This document shows positions 27,201 through 41,447 of a stretch of DNA of 64,000 bases, in pieces (position 1 is the first letter of the stretch; the number at the start of each line of letters is the position of its first letter). Both the position numbers and the translations under genes were made by a program. Where the stretch lies: NCBI RefSeq assembly GCF_037975245.1, contig NC_092578.1:10894321-10958320 (forward strand), written 5' to 3'. The stretch is from Apostichopus japonicus. Lineage: Eukaryota > Echinodermata > Holothuroidea > Aspidochirotida > Stichopodidae. The notes under the pieces were generated by a model that saw only the letters and a list, made by a program, of their open reading frames with translations, was not told the DNA's origin and made no database searches.

Positions 27201-29306
27201 CGGTACCGATCAATCGAATGTTCGGTACCGATCAATCCAATGTTCGGTACCGATCAATCCAATGTTCGGTACCGAGCAATCCAACGTTCGGTACCTATCT
27301 ATCGAATGTTCGGTGCCGATCAATTTAATGTTCGGTACCGATCAATCGACTGTTCGGTACCGATCAATCGAATGTTTGGTACCTATCTATCGAATGTGCG
27401 GTACCGATCAATCGATTGTGCGGTACCGATCAATCGAATATGCGGTACCGATCAATCGAATGTGCGTTACCGATCATTCGAATGTTCGGTACCGATTAAT
27501 CGAATGTGCGGTACCGATCAATCGAATGTGCGATACCGATCAATCGAATGTGAGGTACCGACCAATCGAATGTTCGGTACCGATCAATCGAATGTGCGGT
27601 ACCGATCAATCGAATGTGCGGTACCGATCAATCGAATGTTCGGTACCGAACAATCGAATGTTCGGTACCGATCTTCGAATGTTCGGTACCGATCAATCGA
27701 ATGTGCGTTACCGATCAATGGAATGTGCGTTGCCGACCAATCGAATATTTGGTACCGATCAATCGAATGTGCGGATCCGATCAATGGAATGGGCGGTACC
27801 GATCGATCGATCGAATGTGCGGTACCAATCAAACGAATGTGCGATACCGATCAATCGAATGTTCGGTACCAATTAATCGAATGTGCGGTACTGATCAATC
27901 GAATGTGCGGTACTGATCAATCGAATGTTCGGTACCGATCAATCGAATGTTCGGTACCTATCTATCGAATGTTCGGTACCGATCAATCGAATGTGCGATA
28001 CCGAACAATCGAATGTTCGGTGCCGATCAATCGAATGTTCGGTACCGATAAATCGAATGTTCGGTACCTATCTATCGAATGTTCGGTACCTATCTATCGA
28101 GTGTGCGGTACCGACCAATCGAATGTGCGGTACCGATCAATCAAATGTCCGGTACAGATCAATCGAATGTACGGAATCGATGTATCGAATGTGCGGTACC
28201 GATCAATCGAATGTGCGGTACCGATCAATCGAATGAGCGGTACCGATCAATCGAATGATCGGTACCGATCAATCGAATGTGCGTTACCGATCAATCGAAT
28301 GTGCGTTACCGATCGATCGAATGTTCGGTACCGATCAATCGAATGTGCGTTACGGATCAATCGAATGTGCGGATCCGATCAATCGAATGTGCGGTACCGA
28401 TCAATCGAATGTGCGATACCGAACAATCGAATGTTCGGTGCCGATCAATCCAATGTTCGGTACCGATCAATCGAATGTTCGGTACCGATCAATTGAATGT
28501 TCGGTACCTATCTATCGAATGTGCGGTACCGACCAATCGAATGTGCGGTACCGATCAATCAAATGTCCGGTAATGATCAATCGAATGTACGGTATCGATG
28601 TATCGAATGTGCGATACCGATCAATTGAATGTGCGGTACTGATCAATCAAATGTTCGGTACCGATCAATCGAATGTTCGTTACCGATCAATCCAATGTTC
28701 GGTACCGATCAATCCAATGTTCGGTACCGATCAATCCAATGTTCGGTACCTATCTATCGAATGTGCGGTACCGACCCATCGAATGTGCGGTACCGATCAA
28801 TCGAATGTGCGGTACCGATCAATCGATTGTACCGTATCGATGTATCGAATGTGCGATACCGATCAATCGAATGTGCGGTACTGATCAATAGAATGTTCGG
28901 TACCGATTAATCGAATGTGCGATACCGATCAATCGAATGTGCGGTACCGATCAATCGAATGTGCGGTACCGATCAATCGAATGTTCGGTACCGAACAATC
29001 GAATGTTCGGTACCGATCTTCGAATGTTCGTTACCGATCAATCGAATGTGCGTTACTGATCAATGGAATGTGCGTTGCCGACCAATCGAATATTTGGTAC
29101 CGATCAATCGAATGTGCGGATCCGATCAATGGAATGGGCGGTACCGATCGATCGATCGAATGTGCGGTAACAATCAAACGAATGTGCGATACCGATCAAT
29201 CGAATGTTCGGTAACAATTAATCGAATGTGCGGTACCGATCAATCGAATGTGCGGTACCGATTAATAGAATGTGCGTTACCGATCAATCGAATGTGCGGT
29301 ACCGAT
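24211..29306 (+). repeat. 5,096-bp tandem block, copy 2
   Basis: This is the second copy of the 5,096-bp block, with the nested 1,323-bp pair at about 25341-26663 and 26664-27992. Match to copy 1 extends slightly past the unit end, to about 29332, where copy 1 continues into GTTCGGTACGGCCC and this copy does not. From about 24576 it is also the left part of a super-block that repeats after 34259. Confidence 0.9.
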
Positions 29307-30104
29307 CAATCGAATGTGCGGTACCGATCAATCGAATGTGCGTTACCGATCAATCGAATGTTCGTTACCGATCAATCGAATTTGCGTTACCGTTCAATAG
29401 AATGTGCGGTACCGATCAATCTAATGTTCGGTACCGATCAATCGAATGTTCGTTACCGATCAATCGAATGTGCGTTACCGATCAATCGAATGTTCGGTAC
29501 CGATCAATCGAATATTCGGATCCGATCAATCGAATGTGCGTTACCGATCAATCGAATGTTCGTTACCGATCAATCGAATGATCGGTACCGATCAATAGAA
29601 TGTTCGGTACCGATAAATCGAATGTTCGGTACCGATCAATCGAATGTGCGGTACCGATCAATCGAATGTGCGGTACCGATCAATCGAATGTTCGCTACCG
29701 AACAATCGAATGTTCGCTACCGATCAATCGAATGAGCGGTACCGATCAATCGAATGATCGGTACCGATCAATCGAATGTGCGGTACCGATCAATCGAATG
29801 TGCGTTACCGATCGATCGAATGTTCGGTACCGATCAATCGAATGTGCGTTACGGATCAATCGAATGTGCGTTACCGATCAATCGAATGTTCGTTACCGAT
29901 CAATCGAATGTGCGGTACCGATCAATCGAATGTGCGGTACCGATCAATCGAATGTTCGGTACCGATCAATCGAATGTTCGTTACCTATCAATCGAATGTG
30001 CGTTACCGATCAATCGAATGTTCGGTACCGATCAATCGAATGTGCGGATCCGATCAATCGAATGTGCGTTACCGATCAATCGAATGTTCGTTACCGATCA
30101 ATCG
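29307..30104 (+). repeat. Zone II linker segment
   Basis: This is satellite made largely of ordinary monomers with GTTACC and GGATCC variants. It aligns to about 38217-38970 at an offset of 8,910 bp, then 8,866 bp after two monomers are lost on the right side. No gene is seen. Confidence 0.8.
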
Positions 30105-31759
30105 AATGTGCGGTACCGATCAATAGAATGTGCGGTACTGATCAATCGAATGTTCGGTACCGATCAATCGAATTTTCGTTACCGATCAATTGAATGTGCG
30201 GTACCGATCAATAGAATGTGCGGTACCGATCAATCGAATGTTCGGTACCGATCAATCGAATGTGCGGTACCGATCAATTGAATGTGCGGTGCCGATCAAT
30301 CGAATGTGCGTTACCGATCATTCGAATGTGCGGTACCGATCAATCGAATGTTCGGTATCGATCAATCCAATGTTCGGTACCGATCAATCGAATGTTCGGT
30401 ACCGATCAATCCAATGTTCGGTACCTATCTATCGAATGTTCGGTGCCGATCAATCCAATGTTCGGTACCGATCAATCGAATGTTCGGTACCGATCAATCG
30501 AATGTGCGGTACCTATCTATCGAATGTGCGGTACCGATCAATCGAATGTGCGGTACCGATCAATCGAATATGCGGTACCGATCAATCGAATGTGCGTTAC
30601 CGATCATTCGAATGTTCGGTACCGATTAATCGAATGTGCGTTACCGATCAATCGAATGTGCGATACCGATCAATCGAATGTGCGGTACCGACCAATCGAA
30701 TGGTCGGTACCGATCAATCGAATGTGCGGTACCGATCAATCGAATGTGCGGTACCGATCAATCGAATGTTCGGTACCGAACAATCGAATGTTCGGTACCG
30801 ATCTTCGAATGTTTTATACCGATCAATCGAATGTGCGTTACCGATCAATGGAATGTGCGTTGCCACCAATCGAATATTTGGTACCGATCAATCGAATGTG
30901 CGGATCCGATCAATGGAATGGGCGGTACCGATCGATCGATCGAATGTGCGGTACCAATCAAACGAATGTGCGATACCGATCAATCGAATGTTCTGTACCA
31001 ATTAATCGAATGTGCGGTACTGATCAATCGAATGTGCGGTACTGATCAATCAAATGTTCGGTACCGATCAATCGAATGTTCGGTACCTATCTATCGAATG
31101 TTCGGTACCGATCAATCGAATGTGCGATACCGAACAATCGAATGTTCGGTGCCGATCAATCGAATGTTCGGTACCGATAAATCGAATGTTCGGTACCTAT
31201 CTATCGAATGTTCGGTACCGATCAATCGAATGTGCGATACCGAACAATCGAATGTTCGGTGCCGATCAATCCAATGTTCGGTACCGATTAATCGAATGTT
31301 CGGTACCGATCATTTGAATGTTCGGTACCTATCTATCGAATGTGCGTTACCGACCAATCGAATGTGCGGTACCGATCAATCAAATGTCCGGTACAGATCA
31401 ATCGAATGTACGGAATCGATGTATCGAATGTGCGGTACCGATCAATCGAATGTGCGGTATCGATCAATCGAATGTTCGGTACCGAACAATCGAATGTTCG
31501 GTACCGATCTTCGAATGTTCGTTACCGATCAATCGAATGTGGGTTACCGATCAATGGAATGTGCGTTGCCGACCAATCGAATATTTGGTACCGATCAATC
31601 GAATGTGCGGATCCGATCAATGGAATGGGCGGTACCGATCGATCGATTGAATGTGCGGTACCAATCAAACGAATGTTCGGTACGGATCAATCGAATGTGC
31701 GGTACCGATCAATAGAATGTGAGGTACCGATTAATCGAATGTTCGGTACCGACCAATCG
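30105..31759 (+). repeat. 1,655-bp tandem block, copy 1
   Basis: It aligns to 31760-33418 at an offset of 1,655 bp. The unit contains two 26-bp monomers, two 21-bp GATCTTCG monomers and a further one-base-short TTGCCACCAATCG monomer near 30858. Net change is +5, and 1,655 is 75 x 22 + 5. A GATCTTCGAATGTTTTATACC variant near 30802 is a private landmark. The corresponding place in the next super-block (about 38971-40600) has only one copy. Confidence 0.9.
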
Positions 31760-33418
31760 AATGTGCGGTACCGATCAATAGAATGTGCGGTACTGATCAA
31801 TCGAATGTTCGGTACCGATCAATCGAATTTTCGTTACCGATCAATTGAATGTGCGGTACCGATCAATAGAATGTGCGGTACCGATCAATCGAATGTTCGG
31901 TACCGATCAATCGAATGTGCGGTACCGATCAATTGAATGTGCGGTGCCGATCAATCGAATGTGCGTTACCGATCATTCGAATGTGCGGTACCGATCAATC
32001 GAATGTTCGGTATCGATCAATCCAATGTTCGGTACCGATCAATCGAATGTTCGGTACCGATCAATCCAATGTTCGGTACCTATCTATCGAATGTTCGGTG
32101 CCGATCAATCCAATGTTCGGTACCGATCAATCGAATGTTCGGTACCGATCAATCGAATGTGCGGTACCTATCTATCGAATGTGCGGTACCGATCAATCGA
32201 ATGTGCGGTACCGATCAATCGAATATGCGGTACCGATCAATCGAATGTGCGTTACCGATCATTCGAATGTTCGGTACCGATTAATCGAATGTGCGTTACC
32301 GATCAATCGAATGTGCGATACCGATCAATCGAATGTGCGGTACCGACCAATCGAATGGTCGGTACCGATCAATCGAATGTGCGGTACCGATCAATCGAAT
32401 GTGCGGTACCGATCAATCGAATGTTCGGAACCGAACAATCGAATGTTCGGTACCGATCTTCGAATGTTTTATACCGATCAATCGAATGTGCGTTACCGAT
32501 CAATGGAATGTGCGTTGCCACCAATCGAATATTTGGTACCGATCAATCGAATGTGCGGATCCGATCAATGGAATGGGCGGTACCGATCGATCGATCGAAT
32601 GTGCGGTACCAATCAAACGAATGTGCGATACCGATCAATCGAATGTTCTGTACCAATTAATCGAATGTGCGGTACTGATCAATCGAATGTGCGGTACTGA
32701 TCAATCAAATGTTCGGTACCGATCAATCGAATGTTCGGTACCTATCTATCGAATGTTCGGTACCGATCAATCGAATGTGCGATACCGAACAATCGAATGT
32801 TCGGTGCCGATCAATCGAATGTTCGGTACCGATAAATCGAATGTTCGGTACCTATCTATCGAATGTTCGGTACCGATCAATCGAATGTGCGATACCGAAC
32901 AATCGAATGTTCGGTGCCGATCAATCCAATGTTCGGTACCGATTAATCGAATGTTCGGTACCGATCATTTGAATGTTCGGTACCTATCTATCGAATGTGC
33001 GTTACCGACCAATCGAATGTGCGGTACCGATCAATCAAATGTCCGGTACAGATCAATCGAATGTACGGAATCGATGTATCGAATGTGCGGTACCGATCAA
33101 TCGAATGTGCGGTATCGATCAATCGAATGTTCGGTACCGAACAATCGAATGTTCGGTACCGATCTTCGAATGTTCGTTACCGATCAATCGAATGTGGGTT
33201 ACCGATCAATGGAATGTGCGTTGCCGACCAATCGAATATTTGGTACCGATCAATCGAATGTGCGGATCCGATCAATGGAATGGGCGGTACCGATCGATCG
33301 ATTGAATGTGCGGTACCAATCAAACGAATGTTCGGTACGGATCAATCGAATGTGCGGTACCGATCAATAGAATGTGAGGTACCGATTAATCGAATGTTCG
33401 GTACCGACCAATCGAATG
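31760..33418 (+). repeat. 1,655-bp tandem block, copy 2
   Basis: It is nearly identical to copy 1; a noticed change is GTTCGGAACCG near 32426 against GTTCGGTACCG near 30771. The boundary on the right is where GTTCGGTACCGACC is followed by GTTCCG here but GTGCGG in copy 1. Confidence 0.9.
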
Positions 33419-34258
33419 TTCCGTACCGATTAATCGAATGTGCGGTACCGACCAATCGAATGTGCGATACCGATCAATCGAATGTGCGGTACCGACCAAT
33501 CGAATGTTCGGTACCGATCAATCGAATGTGCGGTACCGATCAATCGAATGTGCGGTACCGATCAATCGAATGTTCGGGACCGAACAATCGAATGTTCGGT
33601 ACCGATCTTCGAATGTTCGTTACCGATCAATCGAATGTGCGTTACCGATCAATGGAATGTGCGTTGCCGACCAATCGAATATTTGGTATCGATCAATCGA
33701 ATGTTCCGATCCGATCAATCGAATGGGCGGTACCGATCGATCGATCGAATGTGCGGTACCAATCAAACGAATGTGCGATACCGATCAATCGAATGTTCGG
33801 TACCAATTAATCGAATGTGCGGTACTGATCAATCGAATGTGCGGTACCGATCAATCGAATGTTCGGTACCGATCAATCGAATGTGCGGTACCGATCAATG
33901 GAATGTGTGTTGCCGACCAATCGAATATTTGGTACCGATCAATCGAATGTGCTGATCCGATCAATGGAATGGGCGGTACCGATCGATCGATCGAATGTGC
34001 GGTACCAATCAAACGAATGTGCGATACCGATCAATCGAATATTCGGTACCAATTAATCGAATGTGCGGTACTGATCAATCGAATGTGCGGTACTGATCAA
34101 TCGAATGTTCGGTACCGATCAATCGAATATTCGGTACCTATCTATCGAATGTTTGGTACCGATCAATCGAATGTGCGATACCGAACAATCGAATGTTCGG
34201 TGCCGATCAATCGAATGTTCGGTACCGATAAATCGAATTTTTGGTACCTATCTATCGA
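33419..34258 (+). repeat. End of first long super-block
   Basis: It holds 26-bp monomers near 33731 and 33977 and aligns to about 40608-41447 at an offset of 7,189 bp (8,844 minus one 1,655-bp unit). The segment 33890-34258 contains GTGTGTTGCC and AATTTTTGG variants that recur near 41095 and 41427. Confidence 0.82.
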
Positions 34259-37200
34259 ATGTTCGGTACCGATCAATCGAATGTGCGGTACCGATCAATA
34301 GAATGTGCGGTACCGATTAATCGAATGTTCGGTACCGACCAATCGAATGTTCCGCACCGATTAATCGAATGTGCGGTACCGACCAATCGAATGTGCGATA
34401 CCGATCAATCGAATGTTCGGTACCGACCAATCGAATGTTCGGTACCGATCAAACGAATGTGCGGTACCGATCAATCGAATGTGCGGTACCGATCAATCGA
34501 ATGTTCGGTACCGAACAATCGAATGTTCGGTACCGAACTTCGAATGTTCGTTACCGATCAATCGAATGTGCGGTACCGATCAATGGAATGTGCGTTGCCG
34601 ACCAATCAAATATTTGGTATCGATCAATCGAATGTGCGGATTCGATCAATCGAATGGGCGGTACCGATCAATCGAATGTGCGGATCCGATCAATCGAATG
34701 TGCGTTACCGATCAATCAAACGTTCGTTACCGATCAATCGAATGTGCGGTACCGATCAATAGAATGTTCGGTACCGATAAATCGAATGTTCGGTACCGAT
34801 CAATCGAATATGCGGTACCGATCAATCGAATGTGCGGTACCGATCAATCGAATGTTCGGTACCGAACAATCGAATGTTCGCTACCGATCAATCGAATGAG
34901 CGGTACCGATCAATCGAATGATCGGTACCGATCAATCGAGTGTGCGGATCCGATCAATCGAATGTGCGTTACCGATCAATCGAATGTTCGATACCGATCA
35001 ATCGAATGTGCGTTACCGATCAATCGAATGTGCGTAACCGATCAATCGAATGTTCGTTACCGATCAATCGAATGTGCGGTACCGATCAATACAATGTGCG
35101 GTACCGATCAATCGAATGTTCGGTACCGATCAATCGAATTTTCGGTACCGATAAATCGAATGTTCGGTACCGATCAATCGAATGTGCGGTACCGATCAAT
35201 CGAATGTGCGGTACCGATCAATCGAATGTTCGGTACCGAACAATCGAATGTTCGCTACCGATCAATCGAATGAGCGGTACCGATCAATCGAATGATCGGT
35301 ACCGATCAATCGAATGTGCGTTACCAATCAATCGAATGTGCGGATCCGATCAATCGAATGTGCGTTACCGATCAATCGAATGTTCGTTACCGATCAATCG
35401 AATGTGCGGTACCGATCAATAGAATGTGCGGTACCGATCAATAGAATGTGCGGTACCGATTAATCGAATGTTCGGTACCGACCAATCGAATGTGCGGTAC
35501 CGATCAATCGAATGTGCGGTACCGATCAATCGAATGTGCGTTACCGATCATTCGAATGTTCGGTACCGATCAATCGAATGTTCGGTACCGATCAATCCAA
35601 TGTTCGGTACCGATCAATCCAATGTTCGGTACCGAGCAATCCAATGTTCGGTACCTATCTATCGAATGTTCGGTGCCGATCAATTTAATGTTCGGTACCG
35701 ATCAATCGACTGTTCGGTACCGATCAATCGAATGTTTGGTACCTATCTATCGAATGTGCGGTACCGATCAATCGAATGTGCGGTACCGATCAATCGAATA
35801 TGCGGTACCGATCAATCGAATGTGCGTTACCGATCATTCGAATGTTCGGTACCGATTAATCGAATGTGCGGTACCGATCAATCGAATGTGCGATACCGAT
35901 CAATCGAATGTGCGGTACCGACCAATCGAATGTTCGGTACCGATCAATCGAATGTGCGGTACCGATCAATCGAATGTGCGGTACCGATCAATCGAATGTT
36001 CGGTACCGAACAATCGAATGTTCGGTACCGATCTTCGAATGTTCGGTACCGATCAATCGAATGTGCGTTACCGATCAATGGAATGTGCGTTGCCGACCAA
36101 TCGAATATTTGGTACCGATCAATCGAATGTGCGGATCCGATCAATGGAATGGGCGGTACCGATCGATCGATCGAATGTGCGGTACCAATCAAACGAATGT
36201 GCGATACCGATCAATCGAATGTTCGGTACCAATTAATCGAATGTGCGGTACTGATCAATCGAATGTGCGGTACTGATCAATCGAATGTTCGGTACCGATC
36301 AATCGAATGTTCGGTACCTATCTATCGAATGTTCGGTACCGATCAATCGAATGTGCGGTACCGAACAATCGAATGTTCGGTGCCGATCAATCGAATGTTC
36401 GGTACCGATAAATCGAATGTTCGGTACCTATCTATCGAATGTGCGCTACCGACCAATCGAATGTGCGGTACCGATCAATCAAATGTCCGGTACAGATCAA
36501 TCGAATGTACGGAATCGATGTATCGAATGTGCGGTACCGATCAATCGAATGTGCGGTACCGATCAATCGAATGAGCGGTACCGATCAATCGAATGATCGG
36601 TACCGATCAATCGAATGTGCGTTACCGATCAATCGAATGTGCGTTACCGATCGATCGAATGTTCGGTACCGATCAATCGAATGTGCGTTACGGATCAATC
36701 GAATGTGCGGATCCGATCAATCGAATGTGCGGTACCGATCAATCGAATGTGCGATACCGAACAATCGAATGTTCGGTGCCGATCAATCCAATGTTCGGTA
36801 CCGATCAATCGAATGTTCGGTACCGATCAATCCAATGTTCGGTACCTATCTATCGAATGTGCGGTACCGACCAATCGAATGTGCGGTACCGATCAATCAA
36901 ATGTCCGGTAATGATCAATCGAATGTACGGTATCGATGTATCGAATGTGCGATACCGATCAATTGAATGTGCGGTACTGATCAATCGAATGTTCGGTACC
37001 GATCAATCGAATGTTCGTTACCGATCAATCGAATGTGCGGTACCGATCAATAGAATGTGCGGTACCGATTAATCGAATGTTCGGTACCGACCAATCGAAT
37101 GTTCGGTACCGATTAATGGAATGTGCGGTACCGATCAATCGAATGTGCGGTACCGATCAATCGAATGTGCGGTACCGATCAATCGAATGTTCGGTACCGA

Positions 37201-40200
37201 ACAATCGAATGTGCGGTGCTGATCAATCCAATGTTCGGTACCGATCAATCGAATGTTCGGTACCTATCTATCGAATGTTCGGTACCGATCAATCGAATGT
37301 GCGATACCGAACATTCGTATGTTCGGTGCCGATCAATCCAATGTTCGGTACCGATCAATCCAATGTTCGGTACCGATCAATCCAATGTTCGGTACCTATC
37401 TATCGAATGTGCGGTACCGACCAATCGAATGTGCGGTACCGATCAATCGAATGTGCGGTACCGATCAATCGATTGTACCGTATCGATGTATCGAATGTGC
37501 GATATCGATCAATCGAATGTTCGGTACCTATCTATCGAATGTTCGGTACCGATCAATCGAATGTGCGATACCGAACATTCGTATGTTCGGTGCCGATCAA
37601 TCCAATGTTCGGTACCGATCAATCCAATGTTCGGTACCGATCAATCCAATGTTCGGTACCTATCTATCGAATGTGCGGTACCGACCAATCGAATGTGCGG
37701 TACCGATCAATCGAATGTGCGGTACCGATCAATCGATTGTACCGTATCGATGTATCGAATGTGCGATACCGATCAATCGAATGTGCGGTACTGATCAATC
37801 GAATTTTCGGTACCGATTAATCGAATGTGCGATACCGATCAATCGAATGTGCGGTACCGATCAATCGAATGTGCGGTACCGATCAATCGAATGTTCGGTA
37901 CCGAACAATCGAATGTTCGGTACCGATCTTCGAATGTTCGTTACCGATCAATCGAACGTGCGTTACTGATCAATGGAATGTGCGTTGCCGACCAATCGAA
38001 TATTTGGTACCGATCAATCGAATGTGCGGATCCGATCAATGGAATGGGCGGTACCGATCGATCGATCGAATGTGCGGTAACAATCAAACGAATGTGCGAT
38101 ACCGATCAATCGAATGTTCGGTAACAATTAATCGAATGTGCGGTACCGATCAATCGAATGTGCGGTACCGATTAATAGAATGTGCGTTACCGATCAATCG
38201 AATGTGCGGTACCGATCAATCGAATGTGCGGTACCGATCAATCGAATGTGCGTTACCGATCAATAGAATGTGCGGTACCGATCAATCGAATGTTCGGTAC
38301 CGATCAATCGAATGTTCGTTACCGATCAATCGAATGTGCGTTACCGATCAATCGAATGTTCGGTACCGATCAATCGAATATTCGGATCCGATCAATCGAA
38401 TGTGCGTTACCGATCAATCGAATGTTCGTTACCGATCAATCGAATGTGCGGTACCGATCAATAGAATGTTCGGTACCGATAAATCGAATGTTCGGTACCG
38501 ATCAATCGAATGTGCGGTACCGATCAATCGAATGTGCGGTACCGATCAATCGAATGTTCGGTACCGAACAATCGAATGTTCGCTACCGATCAATCGAATG
38601 AGCGGTACCGATCAATCGAATGATCGGTACCGATCAATCGAATGTGCGGTACCGATCAATCGAATGTGCGTTACCGATCGATCGAATGTTCGGTACCGAT
38701 CAATCGAATGTGCGTTACGGATCAATCGAATGTGCGTTACCGATCAATCGAATGTTCGTTACCGATCAATCGAATGTGCGGTACCGATCAATAGAATGTG
38801 CGGTACCGATCAATCGAATGTTCGGTACCGATCAATCGAATGTTCGTTACCTATCAATCGAATGTGCGTTACCGATCAATCGAATGTTCGGTACCGATCA
38901 ATCGAATGTGCGGATCCGATCAATCGAATGTGCGTTACCGATCAATCGAATGTTCGTTACCGATCAATCGAATGTGCGGTACCGATCAATAGAATGTGCG
39001 GTACCGATCAATCGAATGTTCGGTACCGATCAATCGAATTTTCGTTACCGATCAATTGAATGTGCGGTACCGATCAATAGAATGTGCGGTACCGATCAAT
39101 CGAATGTTCGGTACCGATCAATCGAATGTGCGGTACCGATCAATTGAATGTGCGGTGCCGATCAATCGAATGTGCGTTACCGATCATTCGAATGTTCGGT
39201 ACCGATCAATCGAATGTTCGGTATCGATCAATCCAATGTTCGGTACCGATCAATCGAATGTTCGGTACCGATCAATCCAATGTTCGGTACCTATCTATCG
39301 AATGTTCGGTGCCGATCAATCCAATGTTCGGTACCGATCAATCGAATGTTCGGTACCGATCAATCGAATGTGCGGTACCTATCTATCGAATGTGCGGTAC
39401 CGATCAATCGAATGTGCGGTACCGATCAATCGAATATGCGGTACCGATCAATCGAATGTTCGGTACCGATTAATCGAATGTGCGTTACCGATCAATCGAA
39501 TGTGCGATACCGATCAATCGAATGTGCGGTACCGACCAATCGAATGGTCGGTACCGATCAATCGAATGTGCGGTACCGATCAATCGAATGTTCGGTACCG
39601 ATCAATCGAATGTTCGGTACCGAACAATCGAATGTTCGGTACCGATCTTCGAATGTTTTATACCGATCAATCGAATGTGCGTTACCGATCAATGGAATGT
39701 GCGTTGCCACCAATCGAATATTTGGTACCGATCAATCGAATGTGCGGATCCGATCAATGGAATGGGCGGTACCGATCGATCGATCGAATGTGCGGTACCA
39801 ATCAAACGAATGTGCGATACCGATCAATCGAATGTTCTGTACCAATTAATCGAATGTGCGGTACTGATCAATCGAATGTGCGGTACTGATCAATCAAATG
39901 TTCGGTACCGATCAATCGAATGTTCGGTACCTATCTATCGAATGTTCGGTACCGATCAATCGAATGTGCGATACCGAACAATCGAATGTTCGGTGCCGAT
40001 CAATCGAATGTTCGGTACCGATAAATCGAATGTTCGGTACCTATCTATCGAATGTTCGGTACCGATCAATCGAATGTGCGATACCGAACAATCGAATGTT
40101 CGGTGCCGATCAATCCAATGTTCGGTACCGATTAATCGAATGTTCGGTACCGATCATTTGAATGTTCGGTACCTATCTATCGAATGTGCGTTACCGACCA

Positions 40201-41447
40201 ATCGAATGTGCGGTACCGATCAATCAAATGTCCGGTACAGATCAATCGAATGTACGGAATCGATGTATCGAATGTGCGGTACCGATCAATCGAATGTGCG
40301 GTATCGATCAATCGAATGTTCGGGACCGAACAATCGAATGTTCGGTACCGATCTTCGAATGTTCGTTACCGATCAATCGAATGTGGGTTACCGATCAATG
40401 GAATGTGCGTTGCCGACCAATCGAATATTTGGTACCGATCAATCGAATGTGCGGATCCGATCAATGGAATGGGCGGTACCGATCGATCGATTGAATGTGC
40501 GGTACCAATCAAACGAATGTTCGGTACCGATCAATCGAATGTGCGGTACCGATCAATAGAATGTGAGGTACCGATTAATCGAATGTTCGGTACCGACCAA
40601 TCGAATGTTCCGTACCGATTAATCGAATGTGCGGTACCGACCAATCGAATGTGCGATACCGATCAATCGAATGTGCGGTACCGACCAATCGAATGTTCGG
40701 TACCGATCAATCGAATGTGCGGTTCCGATCAATCGAATGTGCGGTACCGATCAATCGAATATTCGGGACCGAACAATCGAATGTTCGGTACCGATCTTCG
40801 AATGTTCGTTACCGATCAATCGAATGTGCGTTACCGATCAATGGAATGTGCGTTGCCGACCAATCGAATATTTGGTATCGATCAATCGAATGTTCCGATC
40901 CGATCAATCGAATGGGCGGTACCGATCGATCGATCGAATGTGCGGTACCAATCAAACGAATGTGCGATACCGATCAATCGAATGTTCGGTACCAATTAAT
41001 CGAATGTGCGGTACTGATCAATCGAATGTGCGGTACCGATCAATCGAATGTTCGGTACCGATCAATCGAATGTGCGGTACCGATCAATGGAATGTGTGTT
41101 GCCGACCAATCGAATATTTGGTACCGATCAATCGAATGTGCGGATCCGATCAATGGAATGGGCGGTACCGATCGATCGATCGAATGTGCGGTAACAATCA
41201 AACGAATGTGCGATACCGATCAATCGAATGTTCGGTACCAATTAATCGAATGTGCGGTACTGATCAATCGAATGTGCGGTACTGATCAATCGAATGTTCG
41301 GTACCGATCAATCGAATATTCGGTACCTATCTATCGAATGTTTGGTACCGATCAATCGAATGTGCGATACCGAACAATCGAATGTTCGGTGCCGATCAAT
41401 CGAATGTTCGGTACCGATAAATCGAATTTTTGGTACCTATCTATCGA
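34259..41447 (+). repeat. Second long super-block
   Basis: This 7.2-kb region repeats the landmark order of 24576-34258 (9.7 kb) in a shorter form. The offset between copies runs 9683, 8338, 8910, 8866, 8844, 7189. The steps are loss of one 1,323-bp unit plus one monomer, gain of 572 bp (26 monomers, including the 264-bp duplication), loss of two monomers, loss of one monomer, and loss of one 1,655-bp unit. Single-base differences are more frequent than between the two 5,096-bp copies, so this duplication is older. Confidence 0.82.
37261..37788 (+). repeat. 264-bp tandem duplication (12 monomers, twice)
   Basis: Two consecutive 264-bp copies begin near 37261 and 37525. Both carry the otherwise rare GAACATTCGTATG monomer (ACATTCGTAT at 37311 and 37575), three AATCCAATG monomers in a row, and a GATTGTACCG monomer. 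The only difference noticed is GATATCGATC near 37501 against GATACCGATC near 37765. No counterpart of the second copy exists at the matching place near 28.6-28.9 kb, so this event followed the super-block duplication. Confidence 0.88.
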
